Program-made: the position numbers and the translations under genes
Assembly: GCF_000160695.1 (NCBI RefSeq)
Contig: NZ_GG694008.1
Coordinates: forward strand, 242,902-306,901
Direction: 5' to 3'
Origin: Centipeda flueggei ATCC 43531
GTDB taxonomy: Bacteria; Bacillota; Negativicutes; Selenomonadales; Selenomonadaceae
DNA: 64,000 bases
The notes under the pieces: generated by a model
Seen by the model: only the letters and a program-made list of their open reading frames with translations
What the model was told of the DNA's origin: nothing
Database searches by the model: none
Part shown: positions 16,598 through 24,651 of the stretch, piece by piece
How positions within the stretch are numbered: position 1 is the stretch's first letter
How the letters are laid out: each line of letters starts with the position of its first letter

Positions 16598-18085
16598 TCA
16601 GTGTGCTGTGACCGCAGCCAGATGCCGCTCTGCCTCGCGCAGACGGCGCAGGCTCTCCTCTTTGCCGAGGATGGCGAGAATCTCGGTCGCACCCCCCGGT
16701 GTAACCTTCTGCCCGGCTGCAGCGATGCGCAGGATCCACATGACGGCGCCCTTTTTCCAGCCCTCGCGCTCAATACACGCTTCGAGAAGTGCATAGAGCA
16801 GGTCATTTTCCCAGCGCTCTGCGGCAAGGGCATCGAGGATGATGATCAGTTCCGGCAGGAGTTCCGCCGCTGCCGCAGGTGTGACCTTGTTGCGCTTGTT
16901 CTCGTAAAGAGACGCATCAAAAGGCGGCAGTGTCACGAAGAACGCGATCTCCGCGCGCACATCACTGAGCCGTGTAATACGTGTACGCAGGAGATGTGCA
17001 ATCGCATTCCACTGTTCTTCGAGGGGTGCCGGGAGTTCCCCCGCATACGCGCGCGCCGCCTCGGCGAATGCCGCATCCGTCATTGCCTTGAAGTACTCGC
17101 CGCTCATCCAGCCGAGCTTGTCATAGTCGAACACAGCGGGAGACTTCGACAGACCTTCAAGGGAGAATGCCTCAATCAGTTCGTCCATGGAAAAGACTTC
17201 CTGATTCGTTGTCTTCGGGCTCCATCCGAGAAGGGCGACATAGTTCACAATCGCAGCGGCAGGATAGCCCATCTTCACAAGGTCATCAAAGCTCGTCGCC
17301 CCATGCCGCTTGGAGAGTTTGCTTGTCTTTCCCGTTGCATCGTCCCGTCCCATGACGGGGGCAAGATGCACGAACACGGGCGGCTCCCAGCCGAATGCCT
17401 CATAGAGAAGGACGTGCTTCGGCGTGGAGGTGATGAACTCCGTCCCACGGATGATATGCGACACCCGCATCAGATGATCGTCGATGACATTGGCGAAGTT
17501 ATACGTCGGCATGCCGTCGCGCTTGAGAAGCACCTGATCTTCAAGCTCTGTGTTTGGGATCGTCACACTCCCGTGCAGAACATCGTAAAACGTCGTCTCC
17601 CCCACGAGCGGCATCTTCTGCCGAATGACGTACGGGTCGCCGTGGTCGAGATGCGCCTGCACCTCCTCAGGCGTGAGATCGCGGCAGGTACGGGGATAGC
17701 CGCCGTAGGACTTGCCGTCCTCTGCCGGCTCCGCCTCCTCCGTCTGCTGACAGAAGCAGCGATAGGCATGCCCGCTCGCGACAAGCTGCTCTGCATACTG
17801 CTTGTAGATTGGCATGCGCTCACTCTGCACGTATGGACCATAGTCCCCGCCGATCTCGTCTGGTCCTTCGTCGGGAATGATGCCTGCCGCGTCGAGCGTG
17901 CGGCGGATAAAGTCCACCGCATCCGCCACATAACGATTGCGGTCGGTGTCCTCAATGCGCAGAATAAACGTTCCGTTATTCGCGCGCGCAAACAAATAGG
18001 CGTAAAGTGCTGTGCGCAGATTCCCGATGTGCATATAGCCCGTCGGGCTGGGTGCGAAACGCGTACGAATTTCCGTCTGTGTCAA
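16598..18085 (-). CDS. gltX: Glutamyl-tRNA synthetase
   Basis: 495 residues from a TTG at 18085: GGAGGG is 7 bases upstream and the protein then begins LTQTEIRTRFAPSPTG, the family start; an in-frame ATG far upstream lies in non-coding sequence. Class I synthetase with HIGH-type motif YMHIGN and KMSKS-type motif SKLSKRHG. It charges tRNA-Glu (and possibly tRNA-Gln, to be amidated later by GatCAB). Immediately downstream are two tRNA-Glu genes, its own substrates. The leader upstream (18086-18363) is long and full of hairpins, so some control of this gene is possible. Confidence 0.93.
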   Translation of the reverse strand: MTQTEIRTRFAPSPTGYMHIGNLRTALYAYLFARANNGTFILRIEDTDRNRYVADAVDFIRRTLDAAGIIPDEGPDEIGGDYGPYVQSERMPIYKQYAEQLVASGHAYRCFCQQTEEAEPAEDGKSYGGYPRTCRDLTPEEVQAHLDHGDPYVIRQKMPLVGETTFYDVLHGSVTIPNTELEDQVLLKRDGMPTYNFANVIDDHLMRVSHIIRGTEFITSTPKHVLLYEAFGWEPPVFVHLAPVMGRDDATGKTSKLSKRHGATSFDDLVKMGYPAAAIVNYVALLGWSPKTTNQEVFSMDELIEAFSLEGLSKSPAVFDYDKLGWMSGEYFKAMTDAAFAEAARAYAGELPAPLEEQWNAIAHLLRTRITRLSDVRAEIAFFVTLPPFDASLYENKRNKVTPAAAAELLPELIIILDALAAERWENDLLYALLEACIEREGWKKGAVMWILRIAAAGQKVTPGGATEILAILGKEESLRRLREAERHLAAVTAH

Positions 18086-18363
18086 ATGTTTTCCCTCCAA
18101 AAAATAAAGGGCAGCTGCCCCCATCGCTCCTCTGAAGGGGCAGCCCCTGGATGTAGGGAAAGCGGCTTCAGAGAAAGTCCACAGCCTCCCCCGTATGACC
18201 GGTCGATCCGAAAAGCATGCCGCAGGGCTTAGGCCGTCGGGCAGCAGGTCCGATGGGAAAATGTCCCAAGAACACACGCGTCAGCAATGTGTAATCGGCA
18301 GGCACTGACCGCTGTGGGAAAGGGAACTGCGAAGCGGTGAAAGGAGCCCCCTCACTATTTCGT
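18086..18363. other. GC-rich hairpin-rich region upstream of gltX
   Basis: 278 bases between dhaL and gltX. Perfect inverted repeats: GGGCAG/CTGCCC (18109-18120), CTCTGAAG/CTTCAGAG (18130-18137 with 18166-18173), TGGGA/TCCCA (18254-18268) and ACCGCT/AGCGGT (18308-18313 with 18333-18338). No T-box, RNase P or SRP hallmark sequence was found. It may be a structured gltX leader, a small RNA, or a repeat present elsewhere in the genome. Confidence 0.5.
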
Positions 18364-18999
18364 CTACCCCCGCAGATAGCCGCAGAGCGCGCGGAACATG
18401 ATAAGAGAGCTCATCGCGCCCGGATCCTCGATGCCGATGCTGCGTGCGCCGATGAGTGCGGCACGCCCGCGCCGCGCGGCAATCGTCTTTGTGTACTCTG
18501 CCCCCGTGCGCCCTGCCTCGAGCGCGTCCTCAATGCACTCGCGCAGGCTCTTCCCCTCAGCATTCTCAGGAAGAAAAGCGTCACGGATTGGGATCAGCGT
18601 ATCGAGCATGGTCTTATCTCCGCGCACGGCTTTCCCGCGCCGCTGGATTGCATCGATGCCGGCAGTAAAGAGCTTCTCGAAACTCGCCACGTCGAGCCGC
18701 GTCTTCCCGCTGACAGCCTCTCCTGCGCGCACAAACGCAATCCCATAGAGAGGTCCTGCCGCACCGCCGACATTCTCGATGAACGCGCGCCCAATATGGT
18801 GAAGCACCTCTGCAAGCGGCGCATCCGGCGGCAGTTCGGCAAGGCGCTCCTCCGCCGCCGCAAAACCGCGTGCCATGTTGAGTCCGTGATCGCCGTCCCC
18901 AGTCTTTGCGTCCACCGCCGTGAGATAGTCTTTCTGCGCCATGACCGCAGCGATGACCGCATCCACTGCATCACGTATGTTTGCCATTGTCTGCACCAT
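18364..18999 (-). CDS. dhaL: Dihydroxyacetone kinase ADP-binding subunit DhaL
   Basis: 211 residues. DhaL/DAK2 fold with the nucleotide/Mg loop TGDGDHGLNM (about 33-42), the GGAAGPLYG loop (about 78-86) and GARSIGIEDPGAMS near the end, all family hallmarks. In the PTS-dependent system DhaL holds ADP that is rephosphorylated by DhaM and passes phosphate to dihydroxyacetone on DhaK. Neither dhaK nor dhaM is next to it, so it either works with subunits encoded elsewhere or has another role. AGGGA precedes the ATG. An extended -10 (TGTTATAAT, 19073-19068) lies upstream. Confidence 0.88.
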   Translation of the reverse strand: MVQTMANIRDAVDAVIAAVMAQKDYLTAVDAKTGDGDHGLNMARGFAAAEERLAELPPDAPLAEVLHHIGRAFIENVGGAAGPLYGIAFVRAGEAVSGKTRLDVASFEKLFTAGIDAIQRRGKAVRGDKTMLDTLIPIRDAFLPENAEGKSLRECIEDALEAGRTGAEYTKTIAARRGRAALIGARSIGIEDPGAMSSLIMFRALCGYLRG

Positions 19000-19183
19000 C
19001 TTTCCCTGGTTTAAAATCCACCGAACAAATCCACACTTTCTTCAATAAATTCCCATATTCTCATCAATATTATAACACGGTATCACGTACAGGAAAAGAG
19101 GGACAGACAGATTTCGGCATTGTCTTTGGAAAAGGCAGATTACAATGTATTCATTAAATTGATATTCATCTGTTTGTCAAGTC

Positions 19184-19212
19184 TTGCGGCGTATTTTTTT
19201 TTATGCTATCAT
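19184..19212 (+). promoter_or_regulatory. Promoter of the probable 6S RNA
   Basis: -35 TTGCGG (19184-19189), 17 bases including a T9 tract, -10 TATCAT (19207-19212) with TGC before it (extended -10). Start about 19219. Confidence 0.7.
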
Positions 19213-19218
19213 AATGAA

Positions 19219-19451
19219 CAAGAAGGTGCGCCTTAGATGTGCGTATGCCTTATCCATGTCTAACCTACAGATTTTTTAGGGAATCCGACTTGATTCCGGT
19301 CAACGCGATACACTTCGGTGAACGCAGCAGCCGGACTTAGGGTACCCACCTGCTTGACGCAGGTATAGACATATAAGTCATACGGCATTTCAGACCCCTC
19401 TCTTCCGGTCAGAGCGAAACTGCCGTACGGCAGCTTGGTTCTGACCTTTTT
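19219..19451 (+). ncRNA. ssrS: Probable 6S RNA
   Basis: No coding potential; about 175 bases fold into one long rod. Outer stem CTTAGATG (19232-19239) with CATTTCAG (19386-19393), then CGTATG with CATACG, CTTAT with ATAAG, and ATGTCTA (19256-19262) with TAGACAT (19366-19372). A large central bubble follows, with a small hairpin CCTGC/GCAGG on its 3' side (19349-19363), and an apical stem TCCGG/CCGGA capped by CAC-TTCG-GTG. This is the 6S RNA plan; the 5' GATGTGCG and 3' ACGGCATTTC strands resemble the conserved strands of the E. coli molecule. 6S RNA binds RNA polymerase holoenzyme as an open-promoter mimic. Identity is inferred from structure. The rest of the 19000-19546 gap holds the dhaL and RNA promoters and the terminator. 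Confidence 0.65.
19407..19451 (+). terminator. Terminator of the probable 6S RNA
   Basis: Stem GGTCAGA / TCTGACC enclosing a second hairpin CTGCCG/CGGCAG, then T5. Confidence 0.85.
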
Positions 19452-19546
19452 GTTGTATACATCACCCCCGAAAAATGGCAGGAATTTTCCAAAATAACAC
19501 GAATACAACTATAGATAAAACTATCTGTTGGACAAGGGAGATCGAA

Positions 19547-22066
19547 ATGTCGGATCTGGATACAACGAACGAAGATATCGCCGTGGAATCCGCTCCCGCA
19601 AAGCGGCGCGGACGTCCCAAAAAGCGCATACAGGAGACATCTGACACAGCAGCGAAAAAACGCGGGCGTCCGAAAAAGGAGGCACGCACGACATCAGCAG
19701 TGCGCCGTGAACGGCCCAAGGAACTCGTTTTTGCCCTTGATATCGGAACACGCAGTGTCATCGGCATAGTCGCTGAGCAGCGCGGCGGCGTGCTCCACAT
19801 TCTTGCGACCGAACGTTTGGAGCATCGGACACGCGCCATGCTCGACGGCCAAATCCACGATGTTCCGCAGGTCGCTGCCATCATCCGCGAGGTCAAACAT
19901 CGTCTCATGGAGCGCACAGGTCCTTTGAACAGTGCCGCCGTAGCTGCTGCCGGACGCGCGCTCTATACGATGACGGCAGATGCCGAGCAGGACGTTGCGG
20001 GGATCATTACTCCCGCACAGCAGCGTGATCTGGATTTTGCCGGCGTACAGGAAGCGCAGAAGAAACTCGCTCACTCCCACACGGTTGACGACCCGACACG
20101 CTATTACTGTGTCGGGTACAGTACAATACGCTATACCCTCGACGGAAACGAGCTAAAGACTCTCGTCGGTCAGCGCGGACGCAAGGCAGCGGCAACCGTC
20201 ATTGCCACGTTTCTCCCACGGCAGGTGGTCGACTCCATGCAGTCCGCCCTGCGCGAGACGCACCTCGAGATGCGCGCGCTCACACTGGAGCCGATTGCGG
20301 GCATCAATGTCCTTATCCCACCGACAATGCGCCATCTGAACCTCGTTCTCGTGGATATCGGCGCGGGCACATCGGACGTCGCCATTACGCGCGGCGGCTC
20401 GGTCATTGCCTACGGTATGGTGCCAATGGCGGGAGATGAGATCACCGAGGCCATTTCGCGGGAGTATCTCCTCGACTTCAACATTGCCGAGGAGATCAAA
20501 CGAAAATCAGCGGACGGGCAGGATGTCTCCTTTACCGACATCCTCGGTATGAAGCTCTCACTCACTGCCGAGCAGGTGCTTGCTGCGATAAAACCGGGCG
20601 TCGCGAACTTGGCAAATGCCATTGCCAAGCAAATTCTTGAACTCAACGGTGAACCGCCGCAGGCAGTGATGCTCGTCGGCGGCGGTGCACGTACCCCGAT
20701 GATCACGGAGCTCGTCGCAGAGGCACTTGGCATTCCTGCCGGCCGCGTTGCCGTTCGCCAGCCGGAGGCGGTGGACGGCGTGGCAGAACTTCCGGATGAA
20801 CTGCGTGCACCGGATGCAGTTACCCCGCTCGGCATCCTGAAGATCGCCTCAATCAATACCCTGCATTTCCTCGCCGTATGGATCAACGACATCGAGTACA
20901 GCCTCTTCAACTTCCGTGAGCTCAATGTCTCCGATGCTCTCCTCGCGGCGGGCATCAGCCTGCGCAAGTACAATGGGCGCCCCGGCATGGGGCTGATGCT
21001 GACGGTGAACGGCGAGCGGCGAAGCTTCCCCGGGACGATGGGGACACTCGCCCAGATTACGATTGACGGCAAAAGTGCAAGTCTTGATTCCCCCATTCAC
21101 GATGACTGCCGCATCAAACTCGTCGCAGGGGAGAACGGAACCCAGCCGACAGTACGTCTCAGCGATGTGATCGGCAGCATGAGCGGCTACCATGTCGTCC
21201 TCAACGGAGAGGAAACGCCGGTTGCCGCCAGCATTCTTGTCAACGATGCCGTCCCCGAAGGCGATCCTATCCTGCGCGACGGCGATACCATCGTCTCGCG
21301 CCGTGAACGGACTCTCGGCGAGGTTCTGCGCGCATCGCATCTCCCGCCGACGGGACGCCGCATTTCCTACACTCTGAACGGTGAGGCGCGCCGCTTTTCT
21401 TCCCTGCCGAAAATCACTTTAAACGACGCCCCGGCCGCACTCTCCACCGTTCTCCGCGAAGGTGATGTCATTTCGTATGAGGACACTGCCGTTCCGACAC
21501 TGGAAGCGGTACTCGAGCTTTCCGCTGCGGCATCCTATGCGACCATTACCTACGAGGGAAAGGAGCACAATATCCCTGCCACAGGGCAGGTGCTCACGGT
21601 CAACGGGAAGGAGGCATCGCCTGATACCATCGTCGAGGACGGCGCTGTTATCATCTACCAAAAGGGGACGGGAACGGCCAATGTCAGCGAGGCGCTGCTT
21701 GCCGTTAATTTTACCCCTCCGCCGGCGACCAGCCGCGTCACCTTCAGCATTCTCGTCAATGGGAAACGCGCAGATTTCACCAGTCCCATACGTTCCGGTG
21801 ATACATTGGAGGTCGCCCTTACGCCGATCGGTGCGCCGAACGCAGCCGCGGACACAAAAGTCTCCTCCCCCTCTGAGGATCACTCCGCTCCTGCGGCAAG
21901 TACAATCCTATCCGGCATCGCGGCGCGCAGCGCACGGGGAGACGGCGGAGAAGCACTCCCTGCCAGTCCGTCGGGGGAGCCTCAGAATACGGCAGTCCCG
22001 CCATCCGCTTCTGCTGTGAAAACGGACGGTACCGTCTCCATCGAATCTCTGATGCGCTACGATTGA
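19547..22066 (+). CDS. FtsA-like actin-fold protein with N-terminal AT-hooks and beta-grasp-like repeats
   Basis: 839 residues from the ATG at 19547 (AAGGGAG 6 bases upstream). Residues 1-60 are basic and contain two AT-hook cores, RRGRPKK at 20-26 and KRGRPKK at 38-44. An FtsA/PilM-type ATPase domain spans about 61-440: ALDIGTRSVIG (phosphate 1), VLVDIGAGTSDVAI (phosphate 2) and VMLVGGGARTPMI (adenosine). The C-terminal ~400 residues carry about five short repeats of the form NGE...ILVNG...D.I.DGD.I. There is no sign of the FtsA C-terminal membrane helix. Related large FtsA-like proteins occur in Firmicutes, role unknown. AT-hooks suggest DNA contact; that is inference. Confidence 0.75.
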   Translation: MSDLDTTNEDIAVESAPAKRRGRPKKRIQETSDTAAKKRGRPKKEARTTSAVRRERPKELVFALDIGTRSVIGIVAEQRGGVLHILATERLEHRTRAMLDGQIHDVPQVAAIIREVKHRLMERTGPLNSAAVAAAGRALYTMTADAEQDVAGIITPAQQRDLDFAGVQEAQKKLAHSHTVDDPTRYYCVGYSTIRYTLDGNELKTLVGQRGRKAAATVIATFLPRQVVDSMQSALRETHLEMRALTLEPIAGINVLIPPTMRHLNLVLVDIGAGTSDVAITRGGSVIAYGMVPMAGDEITEAISREYLLDFNIAEEIKRKSADGQDVSFTDILGMKLSLTAEQVLAAIKPGVANLANAIAKQILELNGEPPQAVMLVGGGARTPMITELVAEALGIPAGRVAVRQPEAVDGVAELPDELRAPDAVTPLGILKIASINTLHFLAVWINDIEYSLFNFRELNVSDALLAAGISLRKYNGRPGMGLMLTVNGERRSFPGTMGTLAQITIDGKSASLDSPIHDDCRIKLVAGENGTQPTVRLSDVIGSMSGYHVVLNGEETPVAASILVNDAVPEGDPILRDGDTIVSRRERTLGEVLRASHLPPTGRRISYTLNGEARRFSSLPKITLNDAPAALSTVLREGDVISYEDTAVPTLEAVLELSAAASYATITYEGKEHNIPATGQVLTVNGKEASPDTIVEDGAVIIYQKGTGTANVSEALLAVNFTPPPATSRVTFSILVNGKRADFTSPIRSGDTLEVALTPIGAPNAAADTKVSSPSEDHSAPAASTILSGIAARSARGDGGEALPASPSGEPQNTAVPPSASAVKTDGTVSIESLMRYD

Positions 22067-22072
22067 ATCGAT

Positions 22073-22120
22073 AAAAAGGGCATTGATGCGAATTTTTCTC
22101 GTATCAATGCCTTCTTTTAT
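22073..22120. terminator. Bidirectional terminator between the FtsA-like and acyltransferase genes
   Basis: Stem GGCATTGAT / ATCAATGCC extendable through GCGA/TCGT, A5 on the left and TTCTTTTATTTT on the right, so it works for both convergent genes and ends the envelope cluster. Confidence 0.88.
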
Positions 22121-22124
22121 TTTA

Positions 22125-22991
22125 TCATTGTCTCATGGATTTCCAGCGATCATGCAGCCAGAACCACTCCTCAGGATACCTGCGGATCCACGCCTCAATG
22201 CGCTGATTCACCGTCTGTGTCACACGCAGAACATCGGCATGGCGGTCATCCGTCTTTTCAACATAGATGGGAGGCTCTATGGTAAGGGTATGATGCCCAT
22301 CCGCTTCACGGTGGATAAACACGGGAAAGATGGGTACATCACAGCGGCGTGCGATGGCCGCTGCGCCCGTAAACGCATTCGTCTGCTGTCCAAAGAACTC
22401 AATGATCACGCCGTCGCGCAAAAACGGATCCTGATCGCTGAGCAGTCCGATGATCCACCCCATGTCGATCATGCGGAACATCTCACGCACACCTGAGCGA
22501 TAGGTGATGTGCATCCCGACGAGTGCACGATACTCATTGATGAAACGATCCATCCCTGCCGCACTCTGCCGCTTTGCCACGCCAACAAGCGGGAACCCCG
22601 CGCAGGCGAATGCCCCGCCCATGAGTTCCCAGTTGCCGCTGTGTGAGGTAGCAAAGATCGCACCTTTCCCCTCAGCGATGGCGGTGCGCACCTCATCCGC
22701 TGCCCCTGTGATTGTCACAAAGTCACCCATGTGCGGGCGCATGACGGGAAAGCGCAGGACCTCCATCAGCATGGGACCGAAACGCAGGGTGCTCTCCCGC
22801 GCGATGCGCGCGGCCTCCTGTGCTGAGACATGAAGACAGCGCGCGGCCTGCGCACACGCAAGCCGCTTGCGCCGCGCGGGGACAAGGGGCCAAAGGAGCC
22901 ACGCCAAACCTGCGCCGATCCTCATGGCGACACCGTGCGGCAGGAGACAGACGATGCGGCTGAGGAGTTTTACCGCATAGTAGGACAGCAT
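22125..22991 (-). CDS. LpxL/HtrB-family lipid A acyltransferase
   Basis: 288 residues from the ATG at 22991 (GGGAAGAG 5 bases upstream); it starts 1 base after the lpxD stop. One N-terminal membrane segment, then the acyltransferase catalytic motif HSGNWE (H-x4-E) at about 118-123 and DQDPF around 170. It would add a secondary acyl chain to the lipid A precursor at the inner membrane. Pairing with LpxD, which adds the primary amide-linked chain, fits. LpxL versus LpxM type cannot be told by eye; a phospholipid acyltransferase role is a less likely alternative. Confidence 0.83.
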   Translation of the reverse strand: MLSYYAVKLLSRIVCLLPHGVAMRIGAGLAWLLWPLVPARRKRLACAQAARCLHVSAQEAARIARESTLRFGPMLMEVLRFPVMRPHMGDFVTITGAADEVRTAIAEGKGAIFATSHSGNWELMGGAFACAGFPLVGVAKRQSAAGMDRFINEYRALVGMHITYRSGVREMFRMIDMGWIIGLLSDQDPFLRDGVIIEFFGQQTNAFTGAAAIARRCDVPIFPVFIHREADGHHTLTIEPPIYVEKTDDRHADVLRVTQTVNQRIEAWIRRYPEEWFWLHDRWKSMRQ

Positions 22992-22992
22992 T

Positions 22993-24015
22993 TCAGCTCT
23001 TCCCATGCAGGCATTCGATTTCCTTTTCGAGTGCCTTGAGTTTCTTCACCATCTCAGGCAGCCGACGCACGGCGGCCTGCACACGCAGCCACTCGGTATG
23101 CGGCTGTACAGGAAAGCCTGCGCAGAATACTCCCTCAGGCATATCGCCGATGATGCCCGAGCGTGCAGCATAGACAGAGTTTGCCCCGATCGAGATATGT
23201 CCAACTGTCCCAACCTGCCCGCCGAAGGTAACATTATGCCCAACCTTTGTCGAACCGGAGATGCCGGTCTGGGCGACGATAAGGCAGTTTGCCCCGATGC
23301 GGCAGTTGTGTCCAATGTGGACAAGGTTGTCGATTTTCGTCCCTTTTCCGATCACTGTCGACCCGAGTGTTGCACGGTCGATGCCGACATGTGCGCCGAT
23401 CTCCACGTCGTCCTCCACGACAACGCCGCCAACCTGCGGTACCTTCGTATGTACCCCCGCCTCGGTCGTAAAACCGAATCCGTCCGCGCCGATCACGGCA
23501 CTGCTGTGGATCGTACAGCGCGCACCAATACGGCAGTGTTCGCGCACGACGGCATTCGGATAAAGCACGGTATGATCGCCGATCTCGCTGTACTGTCCCA
23601 CATAGGCATGCGGATAGATCGTCACCCCATCACCGAGCACTGCATGATCGTCAACGTAGGCAAAGGGGAGCACCGTCACTCCTGTCCCAATCCGCACATC
23701 CGCACCGATGTATGCCTCATCGCTGACACCGACAGCGTGTTCAATCGCAGGCGTAAAGATCGTGAGAAGACATGCAAATGCCGCCTTTGGATCATCGACG
23801 AAAATATGCGGACAAGAAAAGCCCTCTGTCCCCGTTGGCAGCAGGAGTGCCGCCGCCGACGCACTGCGTGCCTCATCGATGTGCGGCGGAACGGCAAAGG
23901 CAAGATCTCCTGCCCCTGCCTCGTCGAGTGCAGCAAGCCTGTAAACGATACAGCTGCCGTCGCCGCCGACCGTCCCGCCGACAAGCTGCGCAATCTCATT
24001 GACTGTCTTTTCCAT
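22993..24015 (-). CDS. lpxD: UDP-3-O-acylglucosamine N-acyltransferase
   Basis: 340 residues, typical length. The N-terminal uridine-binding domain (about 1-100) is followed by a left-handed beta-helix of hexapeptide repeats (about 100-290) with the catalytic His in [10 protein letters not shown], and a C-terminal helix. LpxD adds the amide-linked acyl chain in lipid A synthesis, in the cytosol. AAAGGAG precedes the ATG. It lies directly between an OmpH-like lipoprotein and the LpxL-family gene, the familiar bamA-ompH-lpxD order. Confidence 0.94.
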   Translation of the reverse strand: MEKTVNEIAQLVGGTVGGDGSCIVYRLAALDEAGAGDLAFAVPPHIDEARSASAAALLLPTGTEGFSCPHIFVDDPKAAFACLLTIFTPAIEHAVGVSDEAYIGADVRIGTGVTVLPFAYVDDHAVLGDGVTIYPHAYVGQYSEIGDHTVLYPNAVVREHCRIGARCTIHSSAVIGADGFGFTTEAGVHTKVPQVGGVVVEDDVEIGAHVGIDRATLGSTVIGKGTKIDNLVHIGHNCRIGANCLIVAQTGISGSTKVGHNVTFGGQVGTVGHISIGANSVYAARSGIIGDMPEGVFCAGFPVQPHTEWLRVQAAVRRLPEMVKKLKALEKEIECLHGKS

Positions 24016-24027
24016 GCCTGGCTCCTT

Positions 24028-24459
24028 TTACTGGAGTTTATTGATCACTTCATCTGTGACGTCCACGCCGCCCGAGAGTACACTCGGGTACTTTTTGGAG
24101 CTGTCCATCACGGCATCCAATTTCTTTTCCTTCGCAACATCCTGCAGGGCGACGTTCAGCTTCTGTTCAAGCTGAATACTGTACATCTGCTGAAGCCCCG
24201 CCATCTTGCGCTGCGTGTCCATCTGAACCTGCTGGGACTCCTCCGCGGTCATCTGCGGGTTTGCGGCAAATTTGTTCTGCGCTTCCTGCTGCGCTTCCAT
24301 GAGTTTCGTATTTGCCTCATCGACCACACTTTTCAGCTGCGGTGCCTCCTCCTGCACACGTGCACGATCTATCGTTCCAACGTGAACCTGCCCGCAGCCC
24401 GCCAGTGCTGTGCTCCCCGCAAGTAGAACAACGGCGGCTGCTTTACTGAAATATTTCAT
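24028..24459 (-). CDS. OmpH/Skp-like lipoprotein
   Basis: 143 residues. The signal peptide ends STALAGC, so it is a lipoprotein, unlike soluble Skp. The body is the OmpH pattern: a short N-terminal strand (VGTIDRARVQEEAPQL), a long charged helical hairpin rich in Gln/Ala/Lys, and the C-terminal strand GGVDVTDEVINKLQ. Skp-type proteins hold outer-membrane proteins unfolded in the periplasm. It is the last of three related genes between the lipoprotein at 26539 and lpxD. Membrane anchoring of a Skp-like chaperone is unusual but is known from diderm Firmicutes gene sets. Confidence 0.8.
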   Translation of the reverse strand: MKYFSKAAAVVLLAGSTALAGCGQVHVGTIDRARVQEEAPQLKSVVDEANTKLMEAQQEAQNKFAANPQMTAEESQQVQMDTQRKMAGLQQMYSIQLEQKLNVALQDVAKEKKLDAVMDSSKKYPSVLSGGVDVTDEVINKLQ

Positions 24460-24497
24460 CGGTCAATATCCTTTCATTCCCGTATGGTCTGCTCTAA

Positions 24498-24650
24498 GGC
24501 CTCACGGATCAATTCAGCACGCATCTCTTGACGCATCTGTCTTGTCCGCCTTCGGCAGAAAAGTCTCTGCGGAGCACCACTCTGCGTCCGGCTTTTCACC
24601 TCATTCGGACGAAAAGCATGCGTCAATCTGATCATGTTATCAGTGATTCC
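24498..24650 (+). repeat. Dispersed TIR element, copy B
   Basis: 153 bp filling nearly all of the gap between the OmpH-like lipoprotein and the coiled-coil gene. Left end AAGGCCTCACGGATC, right end TTATCAGTGATTCC, which lies directly behind the coiled-coil gene's stop codon. Shares CTTGACGCATCT with copy A and GTCCGG...CGGACGAAAA with A and D. Confidence 0.75.
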
Positions 24651-24651
24651 C

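Noticed and set aside
18086-18363. T-box, RNase P RNA or SRP RNA upstream of gltX
   Set aside because: None of the hallmark sequences (GGTGG T-box bulge, GAGGAAAGTCC with ACAGNRA, GGTCAGG...GGAAGCAGC) is present on either strand, apart from a weak GAGAAAGTCC match.
19219-19451. tmRNA or SRP RNA as identity of the RNA downstream of dhaL
   Set aside because: There is no tRNA-like end or tag frame, and no SRP domain IV loop; the single long rod with a central bubble fits 6S RNA.
19260-19508. Minus-strand 82-codon frame over the folded RNA
   Set aside because: It runs through the RNA and its terminator and has no family resemblance; the RNA structure explains the region better.
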